A stretch of DNA of 64,000 nt. Source: Tepidiforma sp. GTDB lineage: Bacteria > Chloroflexota > Dehalococcoidia > Tepidiformales > Tepidiformaceae. Below, in pieces: positions 42,249-51,449 of this stretch. The stretch's first letter is position 1. Each line of letters begins with the position of its first letter. The translations under genes and the position numbers were made by a program. The DNA is taken from positions 682,001-746,000 of the forward strand of contig BPIE01000001.1 in the NCBI GenBank assembly GCA_026003935.1, given 5' to 3'. The notes under the pieces are model-generated. The model was given only the letters and a program-made list of their open reading frames with translations. It made no database searches and had not been told where the DNA came from.

Positions 42249-43838
42249 ATGTCCGACGATGTCCTGACCGATTCGACCACGACGAGCGACGATGCCGTTC
42301 TCGACGGTGTCCTGAGCCGCCTGTCTTCGCTTGACGAGGAGGCTGGGGAGGATGAGGAGCTTGCGGGGCTGAGCGGGGAGGTCGAAGAGGAGGAGAGCCC
42401 GCTCGACGAGGAGGAGGACGAAGAGGCGAGCATTGCGCTGCTGACGGAGGAGTCGGAGGGGATCGACGACCCGGTCCGGATGTATCTGCGCGAGATCGGG
42501 AAGGTGTACCTGCTGACGGCGGACGACGAGAAGCATCTCGCGCGGCAGATGGAGCACGGGCTGCACATCGAGGAGATCGAGAAGGAGTATGTGCAGAACT
42601 ACGGGCACCCGCCGTCTGCGGGGCGGATTGCGGTGCGGCTGCTGGAGCAGTGGGCGGCGCTGCTGCCGGTGTACCGGGAGGCGAAGCGGTTTATCGATGA
42701 GTTCGACAAGTTCGTGAAGCCGGGGCAGGACGGGGAGGCGACGGTGGTGCGGAAGTGGCGGGACCCGGAGGGCCGCAAGCTGCGGAGTCTCCCGTTCAGT
42801 GAGGTGATTGGCGACCCGCAGTTCCGCGGGCTGGTGGACGGGGAGATCGACCCGGACTTCAAGGCGCACATTGCGAACAAGCTGAAGATTTCGGAGGAGG
42901 ACGCGCACCAGCGGATCGTTCAGCTTTCGATTGTGACGGCGGTGCTGACGCCGGAGCTGATGCGGGAGATGGCGGAGGAGGCTGGCGGCGAGGACCAGCT
43001 GGTGCCGCCGGCGCCGGACCTGATCGAGAAGCTGGCGCCGCTGGAGGAGAAGCTGCGGTACCACTTCGACACGATCAAGTGGAACGGGCAGAAGGCGCAG
43101 CGGCGGCTGACGGAGGCGAACCTCCGGCTGGTGGTCTCGGTGGCGAAGAAGTACATCGGCCGGGGGATGTCGCTGCTGGACCTGATCCAGGAAGGGAACA
43201 TTGGGCTCATCCGGGCGGTAGAGAAGTTCGACTACCGGAAGGGGTTCAAGTTTTCGACCTACGCGACGTGGTGGATCCGGCAGGCGATCACGCGGGCGAT
43301 TGCGGACCAGGCGCGGACGATCCGTATTCCTGTTCACATGGTGGAGACGATCAACAAGCTGGTGCGGGTGAGCCGGCGGCTGGTCCAGGAGTATGGCCGG
43401 GAGCCGACGAGCGAGGAGATCGCGCGGGGGATGAGCGAATCGGGGAAGGGGGACGCGGCGCTGTTCACGCCGGAGCGCATCCGCGAGATCCAGAAGGTTT
43501 CGCAGGAGCCGGTGTCGCTCGAGACGCCGATCGGCGAGGAGGAGGACAGCCACCTCGGCGACTTCCTCGAGGACCCGAGCGCGCTGGCGCCGGCGGAGGC
43601 TGCGAGCCAGCAGCTGCTGCGGGAGCAGGTGGAGGATGTGCTGGCGAGCCTGACGGCGCGGGAGCGCCGGGTGCTGCAGCTGCGGTTTGGGCTCGAGGAT
43701 GGCCGGAGCCGGACGCTGGAGGAGGTTGGGCGCGAGTTTGGCGTGACCCGGGAGCGCATCCGGCAGATCGAGGCGAAGGCGCTGCGGAAGCTGCGACACC
43801 CGAGCCGGAGCAAAAAGCTGCGCGACTATCTGGACTGA
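42249..43838 (+). CDS. rpoD: Primary RNA polymerase sigma factor (RpoD/SigA)
   Basis: 529 residues. An acidic N-terminal part (to about 70) is followed by region 1.2 ([18 protein letters not shown]). The spacer is group-1-like. Regions 2.1-2.4 read [20 protein letters not shown] and [20 protein letters not shown], then region 3, and region 4.2 [20 protein letters not shown] ending SKKLRDYLD. These are the marks of the housekeeping sigma. The ATG at 42249 follows the promoter by about 60 bases; a longer open frame upstream is the antisense of the thrS T-box and is not coding. Confidence 0.97.
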   Translation: MSDDVLTDSTTTSDDAVLDGVLSRLSSLDEEAGEDEELAGLSGEVEEEESPLDEEEDEEASIALLTEESEGIDDPVRMYLREIGKVYLLTADDEKHLARQMEHGLHIEEIEKEYVQNYGHPPSAGRIAVRLLEQWAALLPVYREAKRFIDEFDKFVKPGQDGEATVVRKWRDPEGRKLRSLPFSEVIGDPQFRGLVDGEIDPDFKAHIANKLKISEEDAHQRIVQLSIVTAVLTPELMREMAEEAGGEDQLVPPAPDLIEKLAPLEEKLRYHFDTIKWNGQKAQRRLTEANLRLVVSVAKKYIGRGMSLLDLIQEGNIGLIRAVEKFDYRKGFKFSTYATWWIRQAITRAIADQARTIRIPVHMVETINKLVRVSRRLVQEYGREPTSEEIARGMSESGKGDAALFTPERIREIQKVSQEPVSLETPIGEEEDSHLGDFLEDPSALAPAEAASQQLLREQVEDVLASLTARERRVLQLRFGLEDGRSRTLEEVGREFGVTRERIRQIEAKALRKLRHPSRSKKLRDYLD

Positions 43839-43860
43839 CCGCTTCGGTTCAAACGATGGC

Positions 43861-43894
43861 ACGAGCGGGCGGCCTCGCGGGGCCGCCCGCTCGT
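43861..43894 (+). terminator. rpoD terminator
   Basis: CGAGCGGGCGGCC pairs with GGCCGCCCGCTCG around a short loop directly after rpoD; no clear T-run. Confidence 0.7.
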
Positions 43895-43950
43895 GGGTTC
43901 CTGGGCGGTGATGGTCGACGGTTGGGGCGGGGGGACGGAGAATCGCGGGG

Positions 43951-44493
43951 ATGGGCGACCCGCGGGTGATGGCGACGGAGACGGTCTATCGCGGCCGGCT
44001 GTTCGATGTCGAGCTGGCGACGCTGGAGATGGATGGCGGGGTGGTGGCCCGGCGGGAGACGATCCGTCACCCGGGCGCGGTGTGCATGGTGCCGGTGCTG
44101 GGGGATGGTTCGCTGCTGTTGGTGACGCAGTATCGGCATGCGGCAGGGCGGCGGCTGCTCGAGCTGCCGGCGGGGACGCTGGAGCCGGGCGAGGCTCCGG
44201 AGGCGGCGGTGGCGCGGGAGCTGCAGGAGGAGGTGGGGCAGGTGCCGGGGCGGGTTGTGCCGCTCGGGGGGTTTTACGTGGCGCCGGGGTACACGAGCGA
44301 GTACATCCACCTGTTCGCGTGCCTCGAGCTGCGCGAGTCGCGGCTGGCGGGCGATGAGGACGAAGACATCGAGGTGGAGCAGCGGACGCTGGCGGATGCG
44401 GTGGCTGCGGTGGAGCGGGGGGAGATTTGCGATGCGAAGTCGGTGATTGGGATTTTGCGGTGGGCGCGAATCGTCGAATCATCCAATCGCTAG
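43951..44493 (+). CDS. Nudix hydrolase, ADP-ribose pyrophosphatase type
   Basis: A 180-residue Nudix enzyme. The Nudix box GTLEPGEAPEAAVARELQEEVG is complete (GX5EX7REUXEEXGU). VTQYRHAAGRRLLELPAG before it and APGYTSEYIHLFAC after it are typical of ADP-ribose and related nucleoside-diphosphate-sugar pyrophosphatases. ATG 43951 chosen; ATG 43969 is also possible. Confidence 0.92.
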   Translation: MGDPRVMATETVYRGRLFDVELATLEMDGGVVARRETIRHPGAVCMVPVLGDGSLLLVTQYRHAAGRRLLELPAGTLEPGEAPEAAVARELQEEVGQVPGRVVPLGGFYVAPGYTSEYIHLFACLELRESRLAGDEDEDIEVEQRTLADAVAAVERGEICDAKSVIGILRWARIVESSNR

Positions 44494-44532
44494 ATGCGGG
44501 AACGTTCTATAGCTGGGATGTATGACGGCTGA

Positions 44533-44561
44533 TTGAACGGGCCGGGGGGCGGTCGTAGGAT
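44533..44561 (+). promoter_or_regulatory. sdhCAB operon promoter
   Basis: TTGAAC (44533-44538), 17-base spacer, TAGGAT (44556-44561). A leader of about 100 bases with GC-rich inverted repeats precedes sdhC. Confidence 0.6.
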
Positions 44562-44667
44562 GCGCGGGGAACTGCAGCGGGCGTAAGGGTGCGGGAAATC
44601 GCCGGGCAGGGCCCGTTCGCCCGGGAGACCAGGATGAGCCGGGCGGGCGATGTCCAAGGAGGGGGGC

Positions 44668-45408
44668 ATGCTCTCAGGGACACGGGCGCGCGGCGTGCAG
44701 CCGCTGCGGCAGCGGCGCGCGAGGCCGCGCATCTGGATTCTCGATTTCTACGGCTCCGCGGTGGGGAAGAAGGCGGTGATGGCGGTTACCGGCATCGTGC
44801 TGCTGGGGTTCGTACTGGTGCACATGCTGGGGAACCTGCACCTGTACGAAGGCGCGGAGAAGATGAACTGGTACGGGGAGTACCTGCGGGAGATCGGGGA
44901 GCCGGTCCTGCCGCGGACGGGGCTGCTGTGGGTCGTGCGGAGCGTGCTGATCATTTCGTTCGTGCTGCACATCCACTCGGCGTATTCGCTGACGATGATG
45001 AACCGGGCCTCGCGGAAGACGAAGTACCAGGGCGGACGGGACTACGTCGCGGCGAACTACGCGGCGCGGACGATGCGGTGGAGCGGCGTGATTGTGGGGT
45101 TGTACCTGATTTACCACCTGATGGACCTGACGTGGGGCGTTGGCGGTGCGGATTTCACGCGCGGGGAGCCGTACCAGAACGTGGTGGCGAGCCTTTCGCG
45201 GTGGCCGGTGGCGGGGGTGTACATCGTGGCGAACCTGCTGCTGGGGATGCACATCTACCATGGCGCGTGGAGCCTGTTCCAGTCGCTGGGGTGGTCGCAT
45301 CCGCGGTTCAATCACTGGCGCCGGTGGTTCGCGGCGGCGTTTGCGGCTGTGATCGTCATCGGCAACGTGTCGTTCCCGATTGCCGTGCTGACGGGCATCG
45401 TGGAGTAG
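44668..45408 (+). CDS. sdhC: Succinate dehydrogenase cytochrome b558 subunit
   Basis: Membrane anchor of complex II. 246 residues with five predicted helices; [50 protein letters not shown] and GMHIYHGAW hold the His residues that bind two b-hemes in the type-B (Bacillus/Wolinella-like) form. No separate sdhD exists, which fits this type. AAGGAGGGGGG places the start at ATG 44668; ATG 44650 lies upstream of that site. Confidence 0.92.
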   Translation: MLSGTRARGVQPLRQRRARPRIWILDFYGSAVGKKAVMAVTGIVLLGFVLVHMLGNLHLYEGAEKMNWYGEYLREIGEPVLPRTGLLWVVRSVLIISFVLHIHSAYSLTMMNRASRKTKYQGGRDYVAANYAARTMRWSGVIVGLYLIYHLMDLTWGVGGADFTRGEPYQNVVASLSRWPVAGVYIVANLLLGMHIYHGAWSLFQSLGWSHPRFNHWRRWFAAAFAAVIVIGNVSFPIAVLTGIVE

Positions 45409-45418
45409 GGGGAAAGCC

Positions 45419-47332
45419 ATGCTGGACGCGAAGATTCCCGCGGGACACATCTCGGAGAAGTGGAGCAACGCGAAGTTCGAGACGAAGCTGGTTGCGCCGC
45501 AGAACCGGCGGAAGTTCGAGATTATCGTGGTGGGGACGGGGCTGGCGGGCTCCTCGGCGGCGGCGACGCTGGGGGAGATGGGCTACAACGTGAAGGTGTT
45601 CTGCTTCCAGGACAGCCCGCGCCGTGCGCACTCGATCGCAGCGCAGGGCGGCATCAACGCGGCGAAGAACTACAAGAACGACGGCGACTCGGTATTCCGG
45701 CTGTTCTACGACACGATCAAGGGCGGGGACTACCGGGCGCGCGAGGCGAACGTGTATCGGCTCGCCGAGATTAGCGTGCAGATCATCGACCAGTGCGTGG
45801 CGCAGGGTGTGCCGTTTGCGCGGGAGTACGGCGGGCTGCTGGACAACCGATCGTTCGGCGGCGCGCAGGTGGCGCGGACGTTTTACGCGCGGGGGCAGAC
45901 GGGGCAGCAGCTGCTGCTGGGGGCGTACCAGGCGCTCTGCCGGCAGATCGAAGCGGGGACGGTGAGGATGTACCCGCGGACGGAGATGCTCGACCTTGTG
46001 GTGGAGAACGGCCGGGCGGTGGGCATCATCACGCGGGACCTGGTGACGGGTGAGATTCAACGGCACGCGGGCCACGCGGTGGTGCTGGCGACCGGCGGCT
46101 ACGGGAATGTGTTCTACCTTTCGACGAATGCGAAGGGGAGCAATGTGACGGCCGCGTGGCGGGCGCACAAGAAGGGGGCGTACTTCGCGAACCCGTGCTT
46201 CACGCAGATTCACCCGACGTGCATCCCGGTGAGCGGCGATTACCAGTCGAAGCTGACGCTGATGAGCGAGTCGCTGCGGAATGACGGGCGCATCTGGGTG
46301 CCGAAGAACAAGGACGACAACCGGCCGCCGAACCAGATTCCGGAGGAGGAGCGGGATTACTACCTCGAGCGAATGTACCCGTCGTTCGCGAACCTGGTGC
46401 CGCGGGACGTTGCTTCGCGGGCTGCGAAGCGGATGGTGGATGCGGGCTACGGCGTGGGGCCGCTGAAGAATGGGGTGTACCTTGACTTCAAGACGGCGAT
46501 CGAACGGCTGGGACGGTCGGTGATTGAGCAGCGCTACGGGAACCTGTTCGACATGTACGAGAACATCGCGGGGGAGAACCCGTACGAGGTCCCGATGCGG
46601 ATTTACCCGGCGGTGCACTACACGATGGGCGGGCTGTGGGTGGACTACAACCTGATGTCGAACCTGCCGGGGCTGTTCGTGTTGGGGGAGGCGAACTTCA
46701 GCGACCACGGTGCGAACCGGCTGGGGGCGTCGGCGCTGATGCAGGGGCTGGCAGACGGCTACTTCATCCTGCCGACGACGATCGCGGGGGATCTTGCGCC
46801 GCAGCTCAACACGCCGGTGCCATCGACGGATTCGCCGGCGTTCCGGGAGGCGGAGGAGGCGGTGCGGGAGCAGGTGAACCGGCTACTGAGCATCAAGGGG
46901 AGCCGGTCGGTGGATTCGTTCCACCGGGAGCTTGGGAAGGTGATGTGGGATTACTGCGGGATGGCCCGGAATGCGGAGGGGCTGAAGTTCGCGCGGAAGC
47001 GGGTTGCGGAGCTCCGGGAGGAGTTCTGGCAGGACGTGAAGGTGCTGGGCGAGGGTGAGACGCTGAACCAGTCGCTCGAGAAGGCTGGGCGGGTTGCGGA
47101 TTTCTTCGAGCTGGCGGAGCTGATGTGCCAGGATGCGCTGCACCGCGAAGAGTCGTGCGGGGGGCACTTCCGGGAGGAGTACCAGACGCCGGACGGCGAG
47201 GCGCAGCGTGATGATGAGCACTTCGCGTACGTGGCGGCGTGGGAGTATTGCGGGACGGGGAAGGACGCGAAGCTGCACAAGGAGGACCTGATCTTCGAGT
47301 ACGTGCACCCGACGCAGAGGAGCTACAAATGA
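45419..47332 (+). CDS. sdhA: Succinate dehydrogenase flavoprotein subunit
   Basis: Catalytic subunit of complex II. 637 residues: FAD-binding [21 protein letters not shown], the covalent FAD His71 in [15 protein letters not shown], the active-site region [13 protein letters not shown], and [16 protein letters not shown]. The pattern is that of the type-B enzymes. Overlaps sdhB at ATGA. Confidence 0.97.
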   Translation: MLDAKIPAGHISEKWSNAKFETKLVAPQNRRKFEIIVVGTGLAGSSAAATLGEMGYNVKVFCFQDSPRRAHSIAAQGGINAAKNYKNDGDSVFRLFYDTIKGGDYRAREANVYRLAEISVQIIDQCVAQGVPFAREYGGLLDNRSFGGAQVARTFYARGQTGQQLLLGAYQALCRQIEAGTVRMYPRTEMLDLVVENGRAVGIITRDLVTGEIQRHAGHAVVLATGGYGNVFYLSTNAKGSNVTAAWRAHKKGAYFANPCFTQIHPTCIPVSGDYQSKLTLMSESLRNDGRIWVPKNKDDNRPPNQIPEEERDYYLERMYPSFANLVPRDVASRAAKRMVDAGYGVGPLKNGVYLDFKTAIERLGRSVIEQRYGNLFDMYENIAGENPYEVPMRIYPAVHYTMGGLWVDYNLMSNLPGLFVLGEANFSDHGANRLGASALMQGLADGYFILPTTIAGDLAPQLNTPVPSTDSPAFREAEEAVREQVNRLLSIKGSRSVDSFHRELGKVMWDYCGMARNAEGLKFARKRVAELREEFWQDVKVLGEGETLNQSLEKAGRVADFFELAELMCQDALHREESCGGHFREEYQTPDGEAQRDDEHFAYVAAWEYCGTGKDAKLHKEDLIFEYVHPTQRSYK

Positions 47333-48120
47333 GCCTGCTGAATCTAACCCTGAAGGTGTGGCGCCAGTCGGGGCCGAACGACCCGGGCCGCTTCGAGGTG
47401 TACGAGGCGAAGGGCATCAACGAGGACATGTCGTTCCTGGAGATGCTGGATGTGGTGAACGAGCGGCTCATTGCGGAGAACAAGGAGCCGATTGCGTTCG
47501 ACCACGACTGCCGGGAGGGGATTTGCGGCTCCTGCGGGATGGTGATCAACGGTGTTCCGCACGGACCAAAGAAGCTCACGACGACGTGCCAGCTGCACAT
47601 GCGGAATTTCAAGGACGGCGACACGGTCGTCGTGGAGCCGTGGCGGGCGACGGCGTTCCCGGTGATCAAGGACCTGGTGGTGGACCGCTCGGCGTTCGAC
47701 CGGATCATCCAGGCGGGGGGGTACATCACGGCGCCGACCGGGGCGGCTCGCGATGCGAACAGCATTCTCATCCCGAAGCAGGTCGCGGACCAGGCGTTCG
47801 ACGCGGCGGCGTGCATCGGGTGCGGTGCGTGTGTGGCGGCTTGCCCGAACGGTGCGGCCCAGCTGTTCACGGCGGCGAAGCTGGCGCACCTGAATCTGCT
47901 GCCGCAGGGCCAGCCGGAGCGGTGGAGCCGGACGGTGGCGATGGTCGACACGATGGAGGAGTACTTCGGGAGCTGCACCAATTACGCGGAGTGCGAGGCG
48001 GTGTGCCCGAAGGGCATCAGCATCGAGTTCATCGCGAAGATGAACCGGGACTATCTGAGGGCGAAGTTCAAGGATCGGCGCGCGGTGGTGAAGGTGGATA
48101 TGACGGAGGCGGCCGGCTAG
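47329..48120 (+). CDS. sdhB: Succinate dehydrogenase iron-sulfur subunit
   Basis: Electron-transfer subunit of complex II, 263 residues. The plant-type [2Fe-2S] site is [15 protein letters not shown] (Cys61, 66, 69) plus the later Cys of TTTCQLH. The two ferredoxin-type clusters use [15 protein letters not shown] and the distal CTNYAEC...CPKG. Start ATG overlaps the sdhA stop. Confidence 0.97.
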   Translation: MSLLNLTLKVWRQSGPNDPGRFEVYEAKGINEDMSFLEMLDVVNERLIAENKEPIAFDHDCREGICGSCGMVINGVPHGPKKLTTTCQLHMRNFKDGDTVVVEPWRATAFPVIKDLVVDRSAFDRIIQAGGYITAPTGAARDANSILIPKQVADQAFDAAACIGCGACVAACPNGAAQLFTAAKLAHLNLLPQGQPERWSRTVAMVDTMEEYFGSCTNYAECEAVCPKGISIEFIAKMNRDYLRAKFKDRRAVVKVDMTEAAG

Positions 48121-48209
48121 GTCGGCGGGCTTCGTTCCCCAAGTCGGTTGACGGAAGGGGCGCTGACGGCACTGGTTCAGGGAAGTACCTGATACTGAAA
48201 TTGCGGCAG

Positions 48210-48244
48210 GCCCCCGAGACTGAGGTGAGACCTTCCTCGGGGGC
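48210..48244 (+). promoter_or_regulatory. Hairpin directly before the chemoreceptor gene
   Basis: GCCCCCGAG (48210-48218) pairs with CTCGGGGGC (48236-48244), 5 bases before the ATG at 48250. The loop holds GAGGTGAG, the only ribosome-binding-like sequence. It could be a translational control element or a terminator of sdh. Confidence 0.4.
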
Positions 48245-48249
48245 ATCGT

Positions 48250-49884
48250 ATGTCGGCTGGCAGCAGGGGCGGCGCACTGGCGCGTGTTTCGGTAGCGAAC
48301 CTTCTTCTGGCGGCATGCCTTGGCACGGTAGCGCTCATCGTGGTGATGGGCGCGATGGGGTATGTGTTCCTGTCGGATGCGGGGAGGGCCGGCCAGGCGA
48401 GGCTGCTGGCAGGGATTGCGGGCGTCGCCAGCGTGGGCGCGGTGGCGGCGGGCGCCTGGCTCTGGAAGCAGATTCGGTCGGGTTCGGCGCCGGTGGTGCT
48501 GGCGGCGCGGCAACTTGCGCTCGGGGTTCTTCCCGAGGAGGTCCCCGCGGGAGGTGTGGGGGAGTTTGCGGAGCTGGCCGACTCGGTCGGGCAGGCCGTT
48601 CGACAGCTGCGCCGGCTGGCTGAGGTAGCCCAGCGCATCGCCGGCGGGGACCTGACCACTTCCGTCCCGCGGGTATCGGAGGGGGACGTGCTCGGCTCCG
48701 CGATGCAGGGGATGGTGGACAATCTCCGGGAGGTAGTGGGGAAGGTGCTCGAAGGAACGCGGCAGGTGGTTGGCGCGGCGGCAGAGGTTGACCAGTCGGC
48801 GGAGATGATGCGTTCGGCGGCGGGTGAGATTGCGGCGGCGACGGCCGAGGTGAGCTCGGCGTCGGTAAATCTCGCGGAGCTCGCATCCACGGCGGAACGA
48901 AATTCGAATGAGCTGACGAACGCGATGGAGGCGATGGCGGAGACGGCGCGAAGCAACGCGGTGTCGGCGGAGGAGGCTTGCCGGGAGGCGGAATCGATTG
49001 GTGCGCGGGTGGTGGAGATGTCGGCGAGGGCGGCGCAGGTGGCGGAGGAGGCCGCGCGGAGCCAGGAGGTGGCGACGGAGGGGTACGAAGCGGTGCAGCG
49101 GGCGATCCGGGCGATCGACAGCCTGGCGGCCTCGGTGGTGGCGACGGCGCGGACGGTGGACGAGCTGGGGACGTTTGGCGAACAGATTGGGGACATCGTC
49201 CGGACGATTGACGAGATTGCCGGACAGACGAATCTGCTGGCGCTGAATGCTGCCATCGAGGCGGCGCGGGCCGGGGAGCAGGGGCGCGGCTTTGCGGTGG
49301 TGGCGGACAATGTGCGGGCGCTGGCGGAGCGGTCGTCGGCGGCGACGAAGGAGATTGCGGCGCTGGTGACGCGCGTGCAGGAGGGGACGCAGCAGGCGGT
49401 GGCGGCCATGAACGCGGGCGTCGAGCGGGCTGAGGAGGGCCGGGCGGTCTCGGCGCAGGCGGGCGAGTCGCTGCGGGCCATCATCGAGGCTGTGCGGGGG
49501 TCGACGGAGCACATCAAGGAGATTGCGGAGGAGGTAGGCAGCCTGCGTTCGGGCGCGGAGCGAATCATTGCGACGGTCTCGGCGATTGCGGAGGCAGCTG
49601 AGCACAATGCAGGAAGGGCGGCGGAGACGGCGCGTTCGGCGGCCGGTCTGCGGAGCGCCATCCTGCAGGTAGCAGCGACGAGCGAGGAGAACTCGGCGGC
49701 CGCGGAGCAGGTGGCTGCATCGACGGAGGAGCTGACGGCCCACGCTCACCGGCTGGACGAGACGGCGAAGCAGATGCAGGGACTGGCGCAGGGACTGAAG
49801 TCGGCATCGGAGAAGTTTGCCTGGGAGCGGCGGAAGGTGAACATCCCGGTGGCGGTGGACCGCCGGAAGCGGCCGGCGGCATAG
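48250..49884 (+). CDS. Methyl-accepting chemotaxis protein
   Basis: 544 residues. Two membrane helices at about 15-38 and 52-71 with only about 13 residues between them, so there is no extracytoplasmic sensor domain. A HAMP-like linker ([20 protein letters not shown]) follows, then a long coiled-coil signalling domain with the hairpin tip [20 protein letters not shown] and [18 protein letters not shown]. No che genes are in the window. It probably senses a cytoplasmic or membrane signal. Confidence 0.93.
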   Translation: MSAGSRGGALARVSVANLLLAACLGTVALIVVMGAMGYVFLSDAGRAGQARLLAGIAGVASVGAVAAGAWLWKQIRSGSAPVVLAARQLALGVLPEEVPAGGVGEFAELADSVGQAVRQLRRLAEVAQRIAGGDLTTSVPRVSEGDVLGSAMQGMVDNLREVVGKVLEGTRQVVGAAAEVDQSAEMMRSAAGEIAAATAEVSSASVNLAELASTAERNSNELTNAMEAMAETARSNAVSAEEACREAESIGARVVEMSARAAQVAEEAARSQEVATEGYEAVQRAIRAIDSLAASVVATARTVDELGTFGEQIGDIVRTIDEIAGQTNLLALNAAIEAARAGEQGRGFAVVADNVRALAERSSAATKEIAALVTRVQEGTQQAVAAMNAGVERAEEGRAVSAQAGESLRAIIEAVRGSTEHIKEIAEEVGSLRSGAERIIATVSAIAEAAEHNAGRAAETARSAAGLRSAILQVAATSEENSAAAEQVAASTEELTAHAHRLDETAKQMQGLAQGLKSASEKFAWERRKVNIPVAVDRRKRPAA

Positions 49885-49905
49885 CAGGCAATGGGTTCGG
49901 CAGGG

Positions 49906-49926
49906 GGCCGCGCCCGGCGCGCGGCC
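49906..49926 (+). terminator. GC-rich hairpin after chemoreceptor gene
   Basis: GGCCGCGC, loop CCGGC, GCGCGGCC: an 8-bp stem 20 bases after the stop. Confidence 0.45.
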
Positions 49927-49979
49927 GCCCTGTGATGGGCGCCGGCGGGGGAGGGGTGGCAAGGGGGGAGCGGCTGCGG

Positions 49980-49985
49980 TAGGGT
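49980..49985 (+). promoter_or_regulatory. -10 element, probable leaderless promoter
   Basis: TAGGGT ends 6 bases before the ATG at 49992, with no ribosome-binding site. Confidence 0.55.
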
Positions 49986-49991
49986 GGGCGC

Positions 49992-50354
49992 ATGGGCCGG
50001 CGTCGCACGAGGAAGGCTGAACGGCGGCAGCAGCGGCGGTCGAGCTGGGAGGAATGGGGCGGGGAGGCAGCGCGGCGTGAGCGGCGAGCTGGCGATGATG
50101 ATGATCTCTGGCCGGCCGCGCTGCTGGAGTTGGACGGGGGCGACCGGGGCGGGCTGACCTCCGGCCTGGACACCGATGGGGCACCCGCGGCGAAGACGTG
50201 CGGGCGATGCAGGGAGTTCGTGGAAGACGGTGAGCTGGGGCGCGGGACGTGTTTGCACCCCGGGAGCGGGGTGCTTCACCCGTGGACGGACACGGCTGCG
50301 TGCGATTTTTGGGCAGCCAGCGGGCGGGCGGCGAGGCGATACGACAGGGGTTGA
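49992..50354 (+). CDS. Small protein with four-cysteine motif
   Basis: 120 residues. An Arg-rich N-terminus (GRRRTRKAERRQQRR) is followed by an acidic linker and a C-terminal Cys cluster: TCGRCREFVEDGELGRGTC, LHPGSGVLH and AACDFW. The Cys pattern suggests zinc binding or an iron-sulfur site. Unknown function. Located directly upstream of the NrdR boxes. Confidence 0.6.
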   Translation: MGRRRTRKAERRQQRRSSWEEWGGEAARRERRAGDDDDLWPAALLELDGGDRGGLTSGLDTDGAPAAKTCGRCREFVEDGELGRGTCLHPGSGVLHPWTDTAACDFWAASGRAARRYDRG

Positions 50355-50368
50355 CGCGGAGGCCGACT

Positions 50369-50419
50369 ACAAGATCTTGTGTCGATGGTGTTGACAGACA
50401 CCAGATCTGGGACCAGAAT
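50369..50419 (+). promoter_or_regulatory. nrdR promoter with two NrdR boxes
   Basis: Box 1 ACAAGATCTTGT (50369-50380) and box 2 CCAGATCTGG (50401-50410) are palindromes with centres 31 bp apart, three helical turns, as NrdR requires. TTGACA (50391-50396) and CAGAAT (50414-50419) with a 17-base spacer form the promoter; box 2 lies in the spacer and box 1 just upstream of the -35. Confidence 0.75.
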
Positions 50420-50487
50420 GCGCGGTGCGCAACGCCGAACGACTGGAACTGCGAAGGCGTTCACACCATTGAGGAGTTGTTGCCGCT

Positions 50488-51054
50488 GTGCGCTGCCCGT
50501 ACTGCCACTACCGCGACTCGCGCGTGACGGACAGCCGTTCGACCGACGATGGAATTCGGCGGCGGCGGCAGTGCATCGCGTGCGGGGAGCGGTTCACGAC
50601 GGTTGAGCTGGTGCAGGTGACGACGGTGCAGATCGTGAAGCGGGATGGGCGGCGGGAGGAGTTTTCGCGGGACAAGCTGCTTCGCGGGCTGCGGGCTGCG
50701 TGTGCAAAGCGGAACATCTCGGTTGGGCAGCTGGAAGCGATCGTGGCGGAGATCGAGGCGAAGGTGATGTCGGACGGGCGGGCGGAGGTTCCATCGCAGG
50801 TTGTGGGAGAGCTTGCGATGGATGCGCTGCGGAAGCTGGACCACATTGCGTACATCCGCTTTGCCTCGGTCTACCGCTCGTTTGCGGATATCGAGTCGCT
50901 GAAGGAGGCGGTAGAGCAGCTGGAACAGGGCCGGGTGCCGACGTTCGAGGAGCGGACGCTGCAGCTTTCGCTGCCGGTGCCGGAGCCGACGGACCTGCGC
51001 ACGGCACGTGCGGCCCGCGTGGAGCCAGCAGCGCTGGCGGAATCGGCACGGTAG
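50488..51054 (+). CDS. nrdR: Transcriptional repressor NrdR
   Basis: Zinc-ribbon/ATP-cone repressor of ribonucleotide reductase genes. 188 residues: MRCPYCHYRDSRVTDSR and RRRRQCIACGERFTT form the four-Cys zinc ribbon; VQIVKRDGRREEFSRDKLL starts the ATP-cone that senses ATP/dATP. FASVYRSFADIESLKEAVE is typical. About 30 residues beyond usual NrdR at the C-terminus. GTG start with GAGGAG upstream. Autoregulated through the boxes above. Confidence 0.96.
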   Translation: MRCPYCHYRDSRVTDSRSTDDGIRRRRQCIACGERFTTVELVQVTTVQIVKRDGRREEFSRDKLLRGLRAACAKRNISVGQLEAIVAEIEAKVMSDGRAEVPSQVVGELAMDALRKLDHIAYIRFASVYRSFADIESLKEAVEQLEQGRVPTFEERTLQLSLPVPEPTDLRTARAARVEPAALAESAR

Positions 51055-51058
51055 CGGG

Positions 51059-51400
51059 GTGAAGATTTGGGAGGTGCACGCGAGCCTCGGCCACGGGCCG
51101 ATCCGGACGACCGCCGACGGGGATGCGGAGGTGGCGGGGCTGGTGCTATCGGAGAAGGCGTACCTGCTGGTGATGCGGGCGATGCGCCCGCAGGAGCTGG
51201 TGCGGCTGGTTGAACAGATGGGCCCGGCCGAGGCGATGGCGGAGCTGCTCCGCCGATTCGGCGGGGACGACCTGGATGGCGCAGGGCGGAGGCTGGCCGC
51301 GGGCCGGACACGGCTCGGCGAGCCGGTGCTGCGCCGGAACGATGAGACGCCGGCTGCTGCCGAGAGCGGCAGGGGCTGGCCGCTGGCGAATTCGAACTAA
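51059..51400 (+). CDS. Unknown protein between nrdR and nrdJ
   Basis: 113 residues from a GTG 4 bases after nrdR: VKIWEVHASLGHGPIRTTAD, then a helical middle (MRAMRPQELVRLVEQMGPAE, MAELLRRFGGDDLDGAGRR) and a polar tail. No known motif. Its place in the nrdR transcript suggests a link with nucleotide reduction, but that is only context. Confidence 0.55.
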   Translation: MKIWEVHASLGHGPIRTTADGDAEVAGLVLSEKAYLLVMRAMRPQELVRLVEQMGPAEAMAELLRRFGGDDLDGAGRRLAAGRTRLGEPVLRRNDETPAAAESGRGWPLANSN

Positions 51401-51406
51401 CGTTCG

Positions 51407-51412
51407 TATACT
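51407..51412 (+). promoter_or_regulatory. -10 element before nrdJ
   Basis: TATACT between the unknown gene and nrdJ, with a leader of about 30 bases carrying GGAGG before the ATG at 51450. No NrdR box is seen next to it. Confidence 0.5.
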
Positions 51413-51449
51413 CAGCCGGTCGGCCGCGACCGGCACACGGAGGACGCAG

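Noticed and set aside
47344-50184. Antisense frame of about 946 codons over sdhB and the chemoreceptor
   Set aside because: Low-complexity Arg/Pro/His composition and full overlap with two certain genes on the other strand.
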